DNA from: CAYJIL01 sp964370235
GTDB taxonomy: Bacteria > Bacteroidota > Bacteroidia > Bacteroidales > Rikenellaceae
Length of the DNA: 25,241 nucleotides
NCBI GenBank assembly: GCA_964370235.1
Contig: CAYJIL010000028.1
Coordinates: forward strand, 1-25,241
Reading direction: 5' to 3'
Shown: piece after piece, positions 1 through 7,281 of the stretch
How the letters are laid out: the number at the start of each line of letters is the position of its first letter
Numbering within the stretch: position 1 is the stretch's first letter
Notes under the pieces: generated by a model
Databases searched by the model: none
Told to the model about the DNA's origin: nothing
The model's input: only the letters and a program-made list of their open reading frames with translations
Program-made: the position numbers and the translations under genes

Positions 1-31
1 TACCCCATTCTTGTCTCTGAATTTGATTGTA

Positions 32-901
32 TTACCAACGCTTACGGTACTCTAACGGTGCAACTCCCGAGTTCTTTTTAAAGAACTTACCAAATGATGC
101 CTGATCCGAGAAACCTAGCTTAGCCGATATTTGTAGTATCGTACCACTCCTATCTCTTAGCATTAGTCGTGCTTGTGACATTAATGCTCTACAAATAAAG
201 TAGTAAACAGTTTTATTAGTTTGCTTCATCACTAGCCTCGATAGATATTGTGGTGTAATGTTTAGCTTAGCTGCATAAAACGGAATATCTCGCTTTTCTC
301 TGCCATACTCATCGAGTAGTGCCATAAAGTTCTCGATAATATTGTCGGCTCTGTTGCCTGCGTTCTCTGTGCACTTGGGAGCACACATCATATTCGATGC
401 ATCGAATAGCAACAACGATAGAGCACACAGTGACATTTCTCTATAATAGATGTGGTTTTGCGAATCTAATGTTTCAATCAAACCATCAATCCTACATATA
501 AGTTGTTCGATTTCCGAATCTGTAGCTTTGTTAATAGGACTCTCGTATAGTTTGTTAAAGAAGCCCACCGAAAATAGTTTCCTTGGCATAGAAATATCGG
601 CTATAAACTCCTTGCTAACAATCATCATTCTTGCGTCTACATTGGGTGAGTATGACGACACCTTAATTGTTGAATCTCTAAACAAGAAAAGAATATTATT
701 TTTGCTAATGATCGATGTATTCTCATTATTGATTGATACGCCTATCTCGCCATTCTTTACAATGAGCATAAAGAAACCCTGTATGAGTATTTCCTTATTA
801 ATAATCTTTTCCGAAATGGTTTGCGCTGCCAATATCTCACCATCAAGCATGCCTCTCTGAGGTATAATGCCAACTAGATCCTTTAGATACTTATCTTCCA
901 T
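32..901 (-). CDS. AraC/XylS-family transcriptional regulator
   Basis: A 289-residue DNA-binding regulator. The C-terminal third carries the two helix-turn-helix units of the AraC family. The first is near residues 205-231 (AAKLNITPQYLSRLV). The second is near 254-286 (ISAKLGFSDQASFGKFFKK), followed by the typical G-x-x-P-x-x-YR tail (GVAPLEYRKRW). Residues 1-170 form a cupin-like sensing domain with no recognisable ligand signature. The protein ends at its natural C-terminus, so the gene is complete, with only 31 nt of window beyond the stop. A TATCTTTG box lies about 60 nt upstream of the start. The neighbour on the left is outside the window, so the target genes and effector are unknown. 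The family call is secure; any specific regulon would be guesswork. Confidence 0.93.
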   Translation of the reverse strand: MEDKYLKDLVGIIPQRGMLDGEILAAQTISEKIINKEILIQGFFMLIVKNGEIGVSINNENTSIISKNNILFLFRDSTIKVSSYSPNVDARMMIVSKEFIADISMPRKLFSVGFFNKLYESPINKATDSEIEQLICRIDGLIETLDSQNHIYYREMSLCALSLLLFDASNMMCAPKCTENAGNRADNIIENFMALLDEYGREKRDIPFYAAKLNITPQYLSRLVMKQTNKTVYYFICRALMSQARLMLRDRSGTILQISAKLGFSDQASFGKFFKKNSGVAPLEYRKRW

Positions 902-959
902 AAATCAACGCTTTAGTGTAATTAAAAACAGTTGTGATTTTTACTTTCTAACCTTAATA

Positions 960-991
960 CAAAGATATGTATATAATTTGTTCTAATCAAC
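960..991 (-). promoter_or_regulatory. Probable promoter of the AraC-type regulator
   Basis: Read on the minus strand, GTTG (988-991) is followed after 20 nt by TATCTTTG (960-967). This fits the Bacteroidota sigma-ABfr pattern TTTG-N19-21-TAnnTTTG with one mismatch in the upstream box. The implied 5' leader is about 50 nt. Confidence 0.5.
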
Positions 992-1067
992 TATATCTTT
1001 AGCACATTAGTCCGATTCTGTTGTTGATTTGTCCTATTCGTTTATTTTTATCTTTTTAGTTCAACGC

Positions 1068-1097
1068 AAAAAGACACCTATCGCTATGATAGGTGTC
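1068..1097 (-). terminator. Intrinsic terminator of the tRNA-Glu/rpsT unit
   Basis: The 10-bp perfect stem GACACCTATC/GATAGGTGTC (1073-1082 with 1088-1097) has a 5-nt loop. On the minus strand it is followed by five T residues (1068-1072). It sits 43 nt past the rpsT stop codon and fits the classical intrinsic terminator pattern. Confidence 0.88.
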
Positions 1098-1140
1098 CAA
1101 AATTTGCTTTAACCCTCTTATTAGAGATTGTGTTTATCTA

Positions 1141-1392
1141 CTAAAGAGCGTTAACGTGAAGAGCTAGACTACTCTTAAGGTTAGCTGCTTTGTTCTTGTG
1201 GATAATGTTGCGCTTAGCAATCTTATCAAGCATTGAAGCAACCTTAGGAAGAAGAGCGATAGCTGCATCTTTCTCTGTTGTATTACGTAGAGCTTTTACA
1301 GCGTTACGTGTAGTCTTGTGGTAATATTTATTACGAAGTCTTCTTGTTTCTGTCTGACGAATTCTCTTTTTCGCGCCTTTGTTATTTGCCAT
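1141..1392 (-). CDS. rpsT: 30S ribosomal protein S20
   Basis: This 83-residue, very basic protein binds 16S rRNA early in assembly of the small ribosomal subunit. It shows the S20 pattern: a Lys/Arg-rich N-terminus (ANNKGAKKRIRQTETRRLRN), a middle segment with TRNAVKAL, and the C-terminal IIHKNKAANLKSSLALHVNAL helix that carries the conserved HKNKAAN-x-KS core. Length is normal for the family (about 83-90). It lies 41 nt downstream of tRNA-Glu with no promoter seen between them, so I infer cotranscription from the promoter before the tRNA. A strong hairpin terminator follows. In other bacteria S20 can repress its own translation; the short leader here shows no structure I can assign to that. 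Confidence 0.97.
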   Translation of the reverse strand: MANNKGAKKRIRQTETRRLRNKYYHKTTRNAVKALRNTTEKDAAIALLPKVASMLDKIAKRNIIHKNKAANLKSSLALHVNAL

Positions 1393-1433
1393 TATTTTAA
1401 GAAATTTTAATTATTCTTTTCTGTTTTTATATG

Positions 1434-1505
1434 TAGTCCATAGGGGAATCGAACCCCTGTTACAAGAATGAAAATCTTGCGTCCTAACCACTAGACGAAT
1501 GGACC
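1434..1505 (-). tRNA. tRNA-Glu (anticodon TTC)
   Basis: The 72-nt cloverleaf reads on the minus strand from GGTCCAT to ATGGACT plus discriminator A. The acceptor stem pairs over 7 bp, with a G-U at the first pair. The anticodon arm is CAAGA-TTTTCAT-TCTTG, giving anticodon TTC. The T arm is AGGGG-TTCGATT-CCCCT. The 3' CCA is not encoded (the next bases are CAT), so it must be added after transcription. It is followed by rpsT on the same strand. Confidence 0.97.
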
Positions 1506-1527
1506 ATCTGGTATCAATTAGTGGGTG

Positions 1528-1558
1528 CAAAGATAGGTAAGAAAATTGGACTTTCAAA
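1528..1558 (-). promoter_or_regulatory. Promoter of the tRNA-Glu/rpsT unit
   Basis: On the minus strand TTTG (1555-1558), a 19-nt spacer and TATCTTTG (1528-1535) match the Bacteroidota consensus exactly. The tRNA 5' end lies 22 nt beyond the downstream box. Confidence 0.8.
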
Positions 1559-1728
1559 ATTTTTTGAACTTTTTTTCTAATATACTCAACTCTTTGTCAG
1601 TAGGTGTGTGCAAAAGTAGGGTATTTTACCCCCAAAATTCACATTTGCTCAAGCAGAGTAAACTACCACTATGGCTGTGATGTGTGCCCGACCAAAATGC
1701 TTGGCACCACTTTTGCCGCTAATTATTA

Positions 1729-1764
1729 AGGAGGCTACCTATTAAATAAAATAGATAACCTCCT
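1729..1764 (-). terminator. Hairpin terminator of the OmpP1/FadL gene
   Basis: A 14-bp stem (1729-1742 with 1751-1764) with an 8-nt loop lies 21 nt past the stop codon. Read as minus-strand RNA, both imperfect positions become G-U wobbles; read as plus-strand RNA they would be C-A mismatches. That strand bias supports use by the minus-strand gene. The following sequence (TTAATAATT) is only a weak T tract. Confidence 0.65.
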
Positions 1765-1785
1765 CTTTTATGAAGTGTATTTATT

Positions 1786-3171
1786 TTAGAACTTAAGAGA
1801 TGTACCAATCGATAGCATGTGCGCCGAAGTTGTGTAGTTACCTACAAATGGCTGCATTGCACCACCAGCTAGGATGTTCTCATATGGGTATGAACCCATA
1901 CGCTCTGGATCTGCCGAAGTTAGGTAGCCATAAGATACATCGATAGTAAGGTTGCGATTTTGTGTTGGTAGAATACTAAAACCTGCTGTATAACCAATCT
2001 TTGTCATCGATGGAGTCTCTGGGTTAAGATAGTCTGATCTAACAGGGCTCTCGTCTACATAAAGACCTACACGGCCAATAAGCCAATCTGTTGCGTCAAA
2101 CTGAGCACCCATTCTCACCATAATAGTGTTGTCGTAGTTTTTAACCGAGTAAATATCCTCGATCTTTAGCTCGGGCTCGTTAAATGTAAGCGTAAGGTCT
2201 TCGTATGCGCTCCAGCCTACATATTGTAGCTCTGTTGTAAACTCCCACTTGTCTGTTGGGCGGAATGCTGCACCAATCGACAATGTCGAAGGCAACGGAA
2301 GCTCCGAAGAGAAAGTACCTTGGTCTAGTTTTGGAATAATGCCAGTAGCCGCAAGAATTTGCTGTACTGCGCTATTTGCATAGATAAGCTCTGCTGTACC
2401 AGCATCAAGACCCATCATAATCTTTGAACGGTAAGACGCACCAATTGTCCACTGCTCGTTGATATCATACATTGCACCAACGTTGAAACCAAACTTAACG
2501 CCAGCATCGCCACCTAGCTTAGCCGAAAGAAGAGGATTGTTACCAACGCCTTGTATAACTGGAGCATAATCGCCCATACCTGCTGCTGTAAGCATACCTG
2601 CAATTGCATTGTTTGATGCATCGCCTACTGGGAACATCGAACGAGATAGGCTAAAGCTACCCCATGCAATAGAAAGTCCACCACCAATCGATAGCTTGTC
2701 GTCAAGTAGCTTGTACGAAATAGTTGGCTGTACGTTGTACGACTCAAGGCTAATATCCTGCACAAGGTGTGCACCAGCCCAGTTATCACCCCAGTCGATT
2801 GACGAACCATAAGGCGTGTTAAAACTAAGACCTAGTGCAAGGTCGTCAGTTAGCTTATAGTTAAAGTATAGGTGAATAGGTGTCGATATTTTGCTTACGT
2901 TCTCGTGGCTAATAACCGAACCTGTGTAGTCGTTTTGCTCAAAAGTTGCTTTTGGGCTAATTGCTGTTACACCTAGCGAGTAGCTAAAGCGAGACTCTTG
3001 GTGTGCTGCTGCTGCTGGGTTAAACCATATCGACTCCGAATCTAGCTTTAGGGCAACACCTGCGTGTCCCATACCTAGTTGCTTAGTGCTTAGTGTATTC
3101 ACTTGGTAGCCCTCAGCCATTGCATTAAGAGATAGCGCTGCGGCTAATAATGAAACAAAAAGTTTTCTCAT
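1786..3171 (-). CDS. FadL/OmpP1/TodX-family outer-membrane transporter
   Basis: This 461-residue outer-membrane beta-barrel belongs to the family that carries hydrophobic molecules such as long-chain fatty acids inward. Residues 1-19 are a signal peptide (hydrophobic core, cleavage after AMA). The mature N-terminus GYQVNTLSTKQLGMGHAG followed by WFNPAA near 49-54 is the FadL hatch signature with its NPA motif. The rest is alternating barrel sequence rich in aromatic and glycine residues. It ends in Phe (SIGTSLKF), as expected for recognition by the BAM machinery. Length is typical (430-480). It has its own promoter and its own hairpin terminator, so it looks monocistronic. The substrate is not readable from sequence; no FadD-like ligase gene lies nearby. 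Confidence 0.93.
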   Translation of the reverse strand: MRKLFVSLLAAALSLNAMAEGYQVNTLSTKQLGMGHAGVALKLDSESIWFNPAAAAHQESRFSYSLGVTAISPKATFEQNDYTGSVISHENVSKISTPIHLYFNYKLTDDLALGLSFNTPYGSSIDWGDNWAGAHLVQDISLESYNVQPTISYKLLDDKLSIGGGLSIAWGSFSLSRSMFPVGDASNNAIAGMLTAAGMGDYAPVIQGVGNNPLLSAKLGGDAGVKFGFNVGAMYDINEQWTIGASYRSKIMMGLDAGTAELIYANSAVQQILAATGIIPKLDQGTFSSELPLPSTLSIGAAFRPTDKWEFTTELQYVGWSAYEDLTLTFNEPELKIEDIYSVKNYDNTIMVRMGAQFDATDWLIGRVGLYVDESPVRSDYLNPETPSMTKIGYTAGFSILPTQNRNLTIDVSYGYLTSADPERMGSYPYENILAGGAMQPFVGNYTTSAHMLSIGTSLKF

Positions 3172-3277
3172 AAATGATCTTTTTTATATGCGAAATAGCA
3201 TAAATTACACTATGTCGCCATTATTATTTTTTAGAGCGAAAGCCGTTTTATAGGCCTTCTGTACTAAATTAACCGTG

Positions 3278-3309
3278 CAAAAGTACATAAAGATAGGTCA
3301 CTATCCAAA
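3278..3309 (-). promoter_or_regulatory. Promoter of the OmpP1/FadL gene
   Basis: On the minus strand TTTG (3306-3309), a 20-nt spacer and TACTTTTG (3278-3285) match the Bacteroidota promoter pattern. The leader to the start codon at 3171 would be about 100 nt, longer than at the other genes here, and includes a small 5-bp hairpin (3187-3202). Confidence 0.7.
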
Positions 3310-3621
3310 TTTTGTGTGCATTATAGGTGATGTGATGTCATTTTATGGTAATAATTAACATGTAAATTCGAGAGCAAAAACAAGTTTATTATTAACATAA
3401 GTTAACCTATATGTCGCTTTGATTGCCAAATGCCGAGCAATACCATTTGTTTGCCTAACTCTTGCTCATCTACACCTTTAAATTTTGTATTAAACTATTT
3501 AGTGCATAAGAAAAGTTATCATCTAATTCTTTATAGAATAGCAATAGTGTTCAACCAAAATAGCTTGCTAGCTAAACATGTTTATATACATTATATATAC
3601 AGCTATGGCAAATAACAAAAA
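3310..3621. other. Intergenic stretch with no recognised gene
   Basis: About 310 nt of AT-rich sequence lie between the OmpP1 promoter and the palindrome. A 61-codon reading frame on the plus strand (3430-3615) has no family resemblance, no promoter box before it and a composition like random AT-rich DNA, so I do not call it. I found no tRNA, hairpin or TAnnTTTG box in either orientation. Confidence 0.5.
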
Positions 3622-3669
3622 ATGAACTGTCCCCAAAAAGTTAGATAAAAACTTTTGGGGACAGTTCAT
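3622..3669 (-). terminator. Long palindrome acting as a probable terminator of yjdM; IS-end-like
   Basis: The arms tgaactgtccccaaaa (3623-3638) and ttttggggacagttca (3653-3668) are perfectly complementary, extended by an A-T pair outside (3622/3669). Three further inner pairs form if A3639 is bulged, leaving a 7-nt loop. On the minus strand the hairpin comes 18 nt after the yjdM stop and is followed by TTTTTTG, which suits an intrinsic terminator. The sequence also resembles terminal inverted repeats of IS3-family elements as I remember them, so it may be a mobile-element remnant put to use. Confidence 0.75.
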
Positions 3670-3687
3670 AATAAGCTATATATTCTC

Positions 3688-4017
3688 CTATTTTTTCAGG
3701 AAACAACACTTTAAGACGATATTCGAGCCTTCGATTCGGCAATCAACCTCTTCGGGATTGTCTGTTAGTCGAATACTCTTTACCTTTGTACCACGCTTAA
3801 TTATCATCGAAGAACCTTTTACCTTTAGGTCTTTAATAACAGTAACAGCATCGCCATTCTCTAGGATAGCGCCATTGCTATCTTTTGCTACGCTCGCAAC
3901 CTCTTCGTTAGCGTTTTGCTCGCTCCACTCATTTCCACACTCTGGGCATTGGAACATCGTTCCGTCAAAATAACCTAGTTCTCCTTGGCAGCTGCCACAC
4001 ACAATTTTCTCACTCAT
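3688..4017 (-). CDS. yjdM: PhnA/YjdM-type zinc-ribbon protein
   Basis: A 109-residue protein of the PhnA (YjdM) family. The N-terminal zinc ribbon has Cys7-x2-Cys10 and Cys24-x2-Cys27 (CGSC, CPEC). Residues 48-109 form the SH3-like PhnA domain with the conserved DSNGAILENGDAVTVIKDLK and KVKGSS segments and the RIEGSNIVLKCCFLKK end. Length is normal (about 110). The name comes from an old link to alkylphosphonate use in E. coli that has not held up as an enzymatic role; no phn genes are nearby and the function remains unknown. A TAACTTTG box sits 17 nt before the start. The gene diverges from the LacI-type regulator, but that alone does not show control by it. Confidence 0.92.
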   Translation of the reverse strand: MSEKIVCGSCQGELGYFDGTMFQCPECGNEWSEQNANEEVASVAKDSNGAILENGDAVTVIKDLKVKGSSMIIKRGTKVKSIRLTDNPEEVDCRIEGSNIVLKCCFLKK

Positions 4018-4033
4018 AAAATTTAGTTTTGCG

Positions 4034-4041
4034 CAAAGTTA
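4034..4041 (-). promoter_or_regulatory. Possible -7 box of yjdM
   Basis: On the minus strand TAACTTTG matches TAnnTTTG and lies 16 nt upstream of the start codon. No TTTG-like element is found 19-21 nt further upstream, so the call is tentative. Confidence 0.4.
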
Positions 4042-4103
4042 AAAAAAAATAGTGACTTTGAGCACGTTTAAACAGTTTAAATTGATTTTAAGTGGTTTAA
4101 CTC

Positions 4104-4134
4104 TTTGATTTTATTAGTATTTTATATATATTTG
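4104..4134 (+). promoter_or_regulatory. Promoter of the LacI-type regulator
   Basis: TTTG (4104-4107), 19 nt and TATATTTG (4127-4134) match the Bacteroidota consensus exactly. The start codon is 25 nt downstream. Three copies of GTTTAA (4066, 4075, 4095), one inside the palindrome GTTTAAAC, lie just upstream and could be regulatory sites, though in AT-rich DNA this is weak. Confidence 0.75.
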
Positions 4135-4159
4135 TAGTAACACTAATACCGAATCAATC

Positions 4160-5164
4160 ATGAAACCATCACTACGAACCATCGCCCAGGATCTAGGTTT
4201 ATCCAAAGCGACCATATCATGGATTCTCTCTGGAAAAGGTGTGCAGAGGGGTTTTTGTGATGCGACGATAAAATTAGTGACCGAGCATGCTAAAAAAGTG
4301 GGGTACCGCCCCAACCTATTAGCTCGAAGTTTGTCTATGGGAGTTACCAACACTGTTGGGCTTGTAATTCCGGCCATAGGCGATACTTTTTACTCTCAAG
4401 TCACTCAGGCTATTGAGGAGCATCTTCAAAATCATGGATATACACTTATTATCAGTACTTCTGAAGGCGACCCGCTTAAAGAAGAAAGAATCGTGCAATC
4501 GCTAATGGCGCAGCAAGTCGATGGGCTCATTATCGCTCCAGCAATGGATGATAGTGCAACATTGAACGATGTAACAAGTAGCGGATACCCGCTTGTTTGC
4601 ATCGACCGCCACACTGGAATAGACCAGTGTAACTACGTTATCGTTAACAACGAACAAGCTAGCTTTGACCTTGCTTCGGCAATTATCAAGCGTGGAGCCA
4701 AAAAGATTGCTATTATCATTTCGGATAGCCATCTCGATGTAATTCAGCGTCGACAAGCCGGCTACCGCAGGGCACTCGAAACCAACGGGCTTTATTATGA
4801 CGACTCGTTAGTTATCGACATACCCAAAACGTTGTTAGAGAGCGATATTGACAAAGCTATTGCAAACTTGCTAGAGAAGCATCCCGACTTAGACGGATTT
4901 TTCTTTGCAACCCACTATATAGCCATTGAGGCTATTAGGTACTTCTCACGTGTGGGTATCGATTACAATAAGCGTTTTGCAATGGGCTCATTCCACACAG
5001 CAGCAGCACTAGAGGTGCTTGCACCGGGTATTATAATCTCGCTAATGCCAATTGGTCAAATAGGACATCAGGCAGTTGATAAGCTTGTAAAGAATATCAA
5101 AGATCGAGACAACTTTACCCCAGAGCCACTTGTGCTCAGTAACACATTACTAGCAGCTATTTAG
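4160..5164 (+). CDS. LacI/GalR-family transcriptional regulator
   Basis: A complete 334-residue LacI-type repressor. Residues 5-25 are the helix-turn-helix (LRTIAQDLGLSKATISWILS), followed by the hinge region with RPNLLARSLSMG near 51-60. From TNTVGLVIPAIGDTFYSQV onward it is the periplasmic-binding-protein-like sensor domain, including DGLIIAP, PLVCIDR and VNNEQASFDLA, typical of members that respond to sugars or nucleosides. The first ATG gives the standard position for the DNA-binding domain. No sugar-use genes lie next to it on the same strand, so its targets are elsewhere or it acts on itself. It converges with the ABC-F gene across 227 nt. Confidence 0.94.
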   Translation: MKPSLRTIAQDLGLSKATISWILSGKGVQRGFCDATIKLVTEHAKKVGYRPNLLARSLSMGVTNTVGLVIPAIGDTFYSQVTQAIEEHLQNHGYTLIISTSEGDPLKEERIVQSLMAQQVDGLIIAPAMDDSATLNDVTSSGYPLVCIDRHTGIDQCNYVIVNNEQASFDLASAIIKRGAKKIAIIISDSHLDVIQRRQAGYRRALETNGLYYDDSLVIDIPKTLLESDIDKAIANLLEKHPDLDGFFFATHYIAIEAIRYFSRVGIDYNKRFAMGSFHTAAALEVLAPGIIISLMPIGQIGHQAVDKLVKNIKDRDNFTPEPLVLSNTLLAAI

Positions 5165-5339
5165 CACATCTACGTTGCCCCCTTTCCCTTATATTATATC
5201 ACATTGCTTTTGGGGCAAATATTATATGACTATCTTTTACAAAAGAAATTACTATCCCCTAGTTACACCGTTGCATTTACGCCCATATTTATTATAACTA
5301 ATTTCTTTAAAATAGGTTGCAAGCAACCAGTAACAACAC

Positions 5340-5368
5340 AAAAAAGGTTGGAGACATAATCCCCAACC
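5340..5368 (-). terminator. Intrinsic terminator of the ABC-F gene
   Basis: On the minus strand GGTTGG (5363-5368) pairs with CCAACC (5346-5351) around an 11-nt interval that can add two more pairs, and is followed by six T residues (5340-5345). It lies 23 nt past the stop codon. Confidence 0.8.
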
Positions 5369-5391
5369 CCTAAATTGTCGTACCCTTTTGG

Positions 5392-7029
5392 CTACTTCTT
5401 GCGCTCTATCTCTTTTAGGTTGTCTATGTTTTTCTTTCTAAGGAAATCGTAGACCCCACCAATGTGCTCAATAACTCTACCATTAGAGAACTCATACACC
5501 TTGTCGGTTAGCCCATCAAGGAAATCTCTATCGTGCGAAACTACAATAAGAGTTCCATCAAAATCTTTGAGAGCTTGTTTCAATACACCCTTGGTCTTTA
5601 GGTCGAGGTGGTTGGTTGGCTCATCAAGAATTAGCAAGTTTACAGGCTCAAGCAGTAGTTTTATCATTGCTAGGCGTGTACGCTCACCACCAGATAGTAC
5701 CTTTACATACTTGTCGATATCGTCTCTACCAAACATAAATGCACCCAAAATATCTCGAATCTTGGTGCGAATATCGCCCACCGCTATATCGTCAATTGTC
5801 TTAAACACTGTGTTTGTCTCGTCTAGTAGCGATGCTTGGTTTTGTGCAAAGTAACCAATCTTTAGGTTGTGGCCAAGTTGTAGCGAACCTTCAAAATCAA
5901 TTTCGCCCATAATAGCTTTAACCATTGTAGACTTACCCTCGCCATTCTTGCCAACAAAGGCTATCTTCTCGCCTCTTTCGATGGTGATAGATGCTTTGCT
6001 AAACACATTGTGCTCGCCATAGTTTTTGGTTAGCTCATTGGTAATAACAGGGTATGAGCCCGAACGAGGCGAAGGCGGAAAGCGCAAGTTTAGCGAACTG
6101 TGATCTACCTCGTCTACCTCTATTATCTCTAGTTTCTCTAGCATTCTAACACGAGATTGTACTTGGTTGGTCTTTGAGTAGGTACCCTTGAAACGCTCGA
6201 TAAACTCTTTGTTCTCGGCTATCATTTTTTGTTGGTTCTCATACGCCGCTTGTTGCTGTGTGCGTCGCTCCTCTCGCAGCTTTAGATATTCCGAATAGTT
6301 AACCTTGTAGTCATATATGCGCCCCATCGTAATTTCGATAGTGCGAGTTGTGATATTATCTACAAATGCTCTATCGTGAGATATTACCATTACCGAATTT
6401 GCGTGGTTAATGATAAAGCTCTCTAGCCATTCGATACTCTCGATGTCGAGGTGGTTGGTCGGCTCATCTAGTAGTAGTAGGGTAGGGCGCTGAAGTAGTA
6501 GCTTTGCTAGCTCAATGCGCATGCGCCATCCACCACTAAACTCTGTGGTTTGTCTATCAAAATCGCTACGCATAAATCCAAGCCCCAAAAGCGTACGTTC
6601 TACGTCCTCTTGGTAGTTTGTTAGGTCTATGTCGTAAAACTTCTCCGAAAGCTCTGTAAACTTCTCGATAATAGCCATATACTCGTCACTATCATAGTCG
6701 GTGCGAGTTGTTAGCTGCTCGTTAAGCGCATCTATCTCTTTTTGTGCCTCAAGCAGGTGTTTAAACGCTAGAGTTGTCTCTTCAACTACCGTTCTGCCAT
6801 TCTCTACCATTAGGTGCTGTGGTAGGTAGCCAATCTTTCCTCCGCTCACTGTTGTTACACGCCCTCTGGTTGGAGTTTGCTCGCCAGCTATAATCTTAAG
6901 CATGGTAGATTTACCTGCTCCGTTTTTGCCCATGAGAGCAATCCTATCTTTGTCATTTATAACAAACGAAATATCCTTAAAGAGTGCGCTGCCGCCAAAC
7001 TCTACCGTCAATCCATCTACTGAAACCAT
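5392..7029 (-). CDS. ABC-F family ATPase (ribosome-associated type)
   Basis: A 545-residue soluble protein with two ATP-binding cassettes and no membrane segment, as in ABC-F proteins that act on the ribosomal E site. Cassette 1 has Walker A GKNGAGKS (34-41), signature FSGGW (164-168) and Walker B LLLLDEPTNHLD (184-195). Cassette 2 has Walker A GKNGEGKS (360-367), signature LSGGE (445-449) and LLILDEPTNHLD. The charged inter-domain linker (about 241-325) is the part that reaches toward the peptidyl-transferase centre in studied members. The modified first signature (SGGWRMR) suggests the YbiT/Uup-like housekeeping side of the family, not a proven antibiotic-resistance type. The gene has its own promoter and terminator. 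Subfamily assignment is uncertain. Confidence 0.94.
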   Translation of the reverse strand: MVSVDGLTVEFGGSALFKDISFVINDKDRIALMGKNGAGKSTMLKIIAGEQTPTRGRVTTVSGGKIGYLPQHLMVENGRTVVEETTLAFKHLLEAQKEIDALNEQLTTRTDYDSDEYMAIIEKFTELSEKFYDIDLTNYQEDVERTLLGLGFMRSDFDRQTTEFSGGWRMRIELAKLLLQRPTLLLLDEPTNHLDIESIEWLESFIINHANSVMVISHDRAFVDNITTRTIEITMGRIYDYKVNYSEYLKLREERRTQQQAAYENQQKMIAENKEFIERFKGTYSKTNQVQSRVRMLEKLEIIEVDEVDHSSLNLRFPPSPRSGSYPVITNELTKNYGEHNVFSKASITIERGEKIAFVGKNGEGKSTMVKAIMGEIDFEGSLQLGHNLKIGYFAQNQASLLDETNTVFKTIDDIAVGDIRTKIRDILGAFMFGRDDIDKYVKVLSGGERTRLAMIKLLLEPVNLLILDEPTNHLDLKTKGVLKQALKDFDGTLIVVSHDRDFLDGLTDKVYEFSNGRVIEHIGGVYDFLRKKNIDNLKEIERKK

Positions 7030-7052
7030 CTTATACTATATTAATTTGGGTG

Positions 7053-7083
7053 CAAAGATAGCATAACTGCATGAGATAGCAAA
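7053..7083 (-). promoter_or_regulatory. Promoter of the ABC-F gene
   Basis: On the minus strand TTTG (7080-7083), 19 nt and TATCTTTG (7053-7060) match the Bacteroidota consensus exactly. The start codon follows 23 nt later. Confidence 0.8.
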
Positions 7084-7221
7084 AGTCACAACAAGTTAGC
7101 TACACCTTTTGTGTGTGCTGGGCTGCTACTAGTGATATGTTATTAGGTACTTTATATGGTGGATCTAGGGAACGGTACGACGTATATTAATTCACCCCAA
7201 CGCCCTACCAAACATTAGCAA

Positions 7222-7259
7222 AAAAGAGTTAAATAGCATATCGGCTATTTAACTCTTTT
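7222..7259 (-). terminator. Terminator of the asd-MBL-relA unit
   Basis: A perfect 16-bp stem (7222-7237 with 7244-7259) closes a 6-nt loop 22 nt past the relA stop. The stem outer end is AAAA/TTTT, so minus-strand RNA ends in a run of U. Both strands carry terminal U-rich ends, but only a minus-strand gene is adjacent. Confidence 0.85.
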
Positions 7260-7281
7260 AACGTATATTAGAATCACTAGT

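Noticed and set aside
450..860. Plus-strand open frame of 136 residues
   Set aside because: It is antisense to the cupin-like part of the AraC-type regulator and has no recognisable features.
1611..1618. Second TACTTTTG box on the minus strand before tRNA-Glu
   Set aside because: The nearest TTTG is only 14 nt upstream, outside the 19-21 nt range, and a perfect promoter lies closer to the tRNA.
3430..3615. Plus-strand open frame of 61 residues in the intergenic stretch
   Set aside because: No promoter box, no family pattern and AT-rich low-information sequence. It stops just short of the palindrome by chance.
4114..4377. Minus-strand open frame of 87 residues over the LacI-type start
   Set aside because: It covers the helix-turn-helix coding region of the LacI-type gene on the opposite strand; a shadow.
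5175..5218. Possible hairpin TTGCCCC/GGGGCAA after the LacI-type gene
   Set aside because: Only 7 bp with a 30-nt loop and no T tract. Too weak to call a terminator.
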